NCBI GenBank assembly: GCA_016703425.1
Contig: JADJCA010000002.1
Location: 496,001-560,000 of the forward strand
Direction: 5' to 3'
From: Myxococcales bacterium
Lineage (GTDB): Bacteria > Myxococcota_A > Polyangia > Polyangiales > Polyangiaceae
Length of the DNA stretch: 64,000 nucleotides
The notes under the pieces were generated by a model. The model saw only the letters and a program-made list of their open reading frames with translations. It did not search any database and was not told the DNA's origin. This document shows, piece by piece, positions 61,683 to 64,000 of this stretch; the first letter of the stretch is position 1, and the number at the start of each line of letters is the position of its first letter. The position numbers were made by a program, and so were the translations under genes.

Positions 61683-62733
61683 CGGCGCGGTACGTTGGGC
61701 GGCCTTGCGCGAGCTGTCACTCGCGCGGCTGCGTTTGTTCTGGCGCGAGCCGGGGACACTCTTCTGGACCTTCGTATTTCCGATTCTCATGTCCGTCGTG
61801 TTGGGCGCCGCCTTTCGCTCGCGTCCGCCTCAGCCGGCCGAGGTCGTGGTGGCGGAAGGTCCCGGCGCGCCCGCTCTCGTAGAAGCCCTTCGCGCGTCGA
61901 GCGAGGTTCGCCCCCGGCTCCTGCCGGCGCCGGAAGCGGAGCGAGCCCTGTTCTCGGGTCGCGTGTCGGTGATGGTCACCGCGTCGCACGACGACGGCTC
62001 CGCGGCGCACCTTCGCTACGATCCTTCGCGGCCCGAGAGCCGTCTCGGCCGCGCGCTCGTGGTCGATGCGCTGGAGCGTGCGCGCGGGCGCCGCGACCTC
62101 GTCGCCACGACGGAAGAGCGCGTCACCGAAGCCGGTGCACGTTACATCGATTTCTTGATCCCCGGCCTCATCGGCATGGGTCTCATGTCGAGCGGTCTCT
62201 GGGGCATTGGCTTTTCGCTCGCCGAGATGCGCTCCAAGAAGCTCCTCAAGCGACTCGTGGCGACCCCGATGCGTCGCTCAGACTTCTTGGCGTCGTTTCT
62301 CGTCGTGCGAGCCGCCCTTGTGGCCGTCGAGCTCCCTCCCCTGTTGTTGTTCGCCTCCTTCGTGTGGGGCGTGCCCGTGCGCGGCTCCTTGGCGCTCGTG
62401 GCACTGGTTGCGCTGACTGGGGCGCTGACCTTCGCGATGCTCGGCTTGCTCGTAGCATCGCGAGCCGAAAACCCACAGGTGGTCTCGGGTTTGATCAACG
62501 TCATCTCCTTTCCGATGCTCCTCTGCTCCGGCGTGTTCTTCTCGAGCGAGAACTTCCCAAGCTGGAGCCAGCCGATCATCGGGGCGTTGCCTCTGACGGC
62601 GCTCATCGACGCGCTTCGCGGCGTCATGCTCGACGGTCGCGGCATCACCTGGCTCGCGAAGCCCATGGGCGTCGTCGGTCTTTGGGGCCTCTCGGCGTTC
62701 GTCCTCGCGCTTCGATTGTTTCGTTGGCGCTAG
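61675..62733 (+). CDS. ABC-2 type permease
   Basis: A 352-residue partner of the upstream ATPase. One TM helix near the N-terminus (about 27-45, FWTFVFPILMSVVLGAAF), a periplasmic loop of about 120 residues, and five TM helices at the C-terminus (from YIDFLIPGLIGMGLMSSGLW to the end) match the ABC-2 layout. Helices of the FLIPGLIGMGLM and LLASFVWGVPV type are standard. The substrate (drug, lipid or polysaccharide) cannot be told. GTG 61675 overlaps the ATPase stop. Confidence 0.92.
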   Translation: MTDGAVRWAALRELSLARLRLFWREPGTLFWTFVFPILMSVVLGAAFRSRPPQPAEVVVAEGPGAPALVEALRASSEVRPRLLPAPEAERALFSGRVSVMVTASHDDGSAAHLRYDPSRPESRLGRALVVDALERARGRRDLVATTEERVTEAGARYIDFLIPGLIGMGLMSSGLWGIGFSLAEMRSKKLLKRLVATPMRRSDFLASFLVVRAALVAVELPPLLLFASFVWGVPVRGSLALVALVALTGALTFAMLGLLVASRAENPQVVSGLINVISFPMLLCSGVFFSSENFPSWSQPIIGALPLTALIDALRGVMLDGRGITWLAKPMGVVGLWGLSAFVLALRLFRWR

Positions 62734-62950
62734 GACGACCGGTCCCATCGTGCGCGCCTTCCGGCGCCCGTGGAATCGTCCAGCGAGAGAGGCAAGAACT
62801 CGCCCAAGGGGCGAAGAATGGCACCAGGTGGGCGCTTTGGAGAGGCCATTTTTGCGAACAATATCGAATCGATACAAATCGATCGGCGACTGAGTTTTTT
62901 CTGCATCCTCGGCCTGCGCCCTCCCCACTGAGAGAGCGATGGAGGCCCGC
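62734..62950. other. Intergenic region before the right-end lipoprotein
   Basis: About 215 bases with no gene. A local A/T-rich patch at 62848-62885 contains the near-repeat atcgaatcgatacaaatcgat, which could be a protein-binding site or promoter for the downstream lipoprotein. GGAGG at 62941-62945 is the likely ribosome site for ATG 62951. Confidence 0.5.
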
Positions 62951-64000
62951 ATGTCACGAACCAACAAGCTCCCGCGCTCGCTCTTCCTCTCCCTCGCGCT
63001 TCTGCCCGTCGGCCTTGCCGCGTGCTCGGGCGCCAATGAGGAGGCGACGAACGACAGCACCGAGCGGGAGCTGACCGGGACCATCGACGTCAAGAGCTTC
63101 GGCCTAGCGCTCGACAACGCGGTGGTCGTCGCGCAAAACCGCGCCGGTCGCACGCTCATCGCGCCCGTCGGTGCGAAGGGCGCCTTCTCCGTGAAGGTCC
63201 CGCAAGGGGATACGTACCGCCTCATGCTCGCGAACACGACGCGCGCCGGTCGCTTCGAGGTCGTCTCTCGCATCCTCTGGTCGAAGGGTCTCGCCGCAGG
63301 CGTCGTGCCGCTCTCCGGCGGCTCGGGCTCTGGCGGGGGCTCCGGCTCGGGCAAGACCGAAGCCGGTGCGTCGTCGGGCGGCGCGGTCTCGTCGTCGTCG
63401 TCGCCGTCGGAGGCGCCGGCGCTCGCGGCCGAGTGCAGTGCCTCGCGCACCAAGGCCGACCTTCCCTACGACGCGAAGATTCCCCTCGGCGGCCTCTACC
63501 GCCTCAGCGACTCCTTCCGCGAGAAGGGCGCGCTGCCCGCCGCGATCCTCGACGTCAAATCCGACGGCGGCAGCTGGCGACTCGCCGAGCTCCTCGCGAA
63601 TACGCCGTTCACGACGACGCAAGCCGACTGCGATCACGACGGCAACAAGGCCACAGGCCGCGACCGCGTCTTCGTCACGTGGAAGAACGCCGACGGGTCC
63701 GTGGAGACTGATCACCTCGACATGCGCTATTGCGAAGGCGACGTTCCTCCCAGCGCGCTCGCCCAAGGCGCGGGCTCGTCCTCCTCGAGCAGCGTGCCTT
63801 GCGACAAGGACGACGCGCACGTCTGCAAGGCGGGGAGCCCCGCCGCGGCGGCAACGACGGAACACACGTGCGCAGGCGTCGAGCCCGACGACAGCCCCGA
63901 CAGCGAGGTCGAGTCATGTCCGTCGAGGGGCACGAGCCCTGGCGGTGCGAGCGGCGGAGCAGCCGGCGCGGGTGGGGCGGCGAACGGTTCGACGGGAACG
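62951..64000 (+). CDS. Large lipoprotein, cut by right edge
   Basis: At least 350 codons and still open at the edge. ATG 62951 is five bases after GGAGG; an in-frame ATG at 62939 is the alternative. The signal peptide ends in the lipobox GLAAC-SG. A first beta-rich domain (GTIDVKSFGLALDNAVVVAQ, GRTLIAPVGAKGAFSVKVPQ) resembles a carboxypeptidase-regulatory-like fold. Then come a Gly/Ser-rich linker and a second region with ADCDHDGNKATGRDRVF, a DxDxDG-type Ca-binding-like loop, and Cys. The end reaches a Gly/Ala/Ser repeat region. Confidence 0.82.
   Translation, partial: MSRTNKLPRSLFLSLALLPVGLAACSGANEEATNDSTERELTGTIDVKSFGLALDNAVVVAQNRAGRTLIAPVGAKGAFSVKVPQGDTYRLMLANTTRAGRFEVVSRILWSKGLAAGVVPLSGGSGSGGGSGSGKTEAGASSGGAVSSSSSPSEAPALAAECSASRTKADLPYDAKIPLGGLYRLSDSFREKGALPAAILDVKSDGGSWRLAELLANTPFTTTQADCDHDGNKATGRDRVFVTWKNADGSVETDHLDMRYCEGDVPPSALAQGAGSSSSSSVPCDKDDAHVCKAGSPAAAATTEHTCAGVEPDDSPDSEVESCPSRGTSPGGASGGAAGAGGAANGSTGT

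Overview
The window is about 64 kb of very GC-rich, gene-dense bacterial chromosome. Five Hanks-type Ser/Thr kinases with Pro/Ala-rich linkers, many lipoproteins with Asp/Ala-rich linkers after the lipobox, Cys-rich secreted proteins, and GTG/TTG starts with stop-start overlaps all point to a myxobacterium (Myxococcota, probably Polyangiales/Sorangiineae). That placement is inferred from gene style, not from a marker search. There is no rRNA, tRNA, CRISPR array, insertion sequence or prophage that I can see. Housekeeping genes (priA, mfd, recA, a CNNM transporter, a lytic transglycosylase, a RluA-type pseudouridine synthase, bolA, a monothiol glutaredoxin) are mixed with lineage-specific signalling and envelope genes.

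Layout: 1-2.8 kb, lipoprotein, Ser/Thr kinase and priA (cut by the left edge), leftward. 2.9-5.7 kb, UbiB/ABC1 kinase, a MazEF-like toxin-antitoxin pair and a frameshifted hotdog thioesterase, rightward. 5.8-9.7 kb, a kinase and a c-heme-motif secreted protein, leftward. 9.7-20.8 kb, a long rightward block: orphan DNA methyltransferase, Slt lipoprotein, CNNM/CorC protein, MMPL/RND exporter and mfd (frameshifted). 20.8-25.7 kb, a Cys-rich lipoprotein facing a leftward group of RluA, a secreted protein, a kinase and two small lipoproteins that carry the kinase's own C-terminal Cys domain. 25.8-30.5 kb, a c-heme lipoprotein and a kinase-receiver hybrid, facing a rifampin-phosphotransferase-like dikinase. 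30.6-38.3 kb, leftward genes ending in sixA and recA, whose promoter contains a clear SOS box. 38.3-46.5 kb, an almost gene-free stretch, a PafA-like phosphatase, secreted and membrane proteins and an acyl desaturase. 46.6-51.8 kb, hipBA divergent from a kinase/secreted-protein/lipoprotein operon. 51.8-57.4 kb, a stanniocalcin-like small lipoprotein, a GST-MATCAP (DUF1704) fusion, a glycine-rich lipoprotein (frameshifted) and an AI-2E exporter. 57.4-60.6 kb, a lipoprotein with a pilin-like tail, bolA and a glutaredoxin-HesB-rhodanese fusion. 60.7-64 kb, an ABC transporter and a lipoprotein cut by the right edge.

Four genes are broken by one- or two-base frameshifts: the hotdog thioesterase, mfd, a secreted propeller-like protein and the glycine-rich lipoprotein. 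Three of the four breaks lie in homopolymer or dinucleotide runs; mfd breaks near short base doublets. Each is repaired to full length by one small indel, so sequencing or assembly error should be excluded before any biological reading. The most novel-looking items are: the kinase plus two-lipoprotein cassette sharing a C-x6-C-x14-C-x6-C domain; the GST-MATCAP fusion; the glutaredoxin/HesB/rhodanese fusion beside bolA; and the kinase-receiver hybrid.
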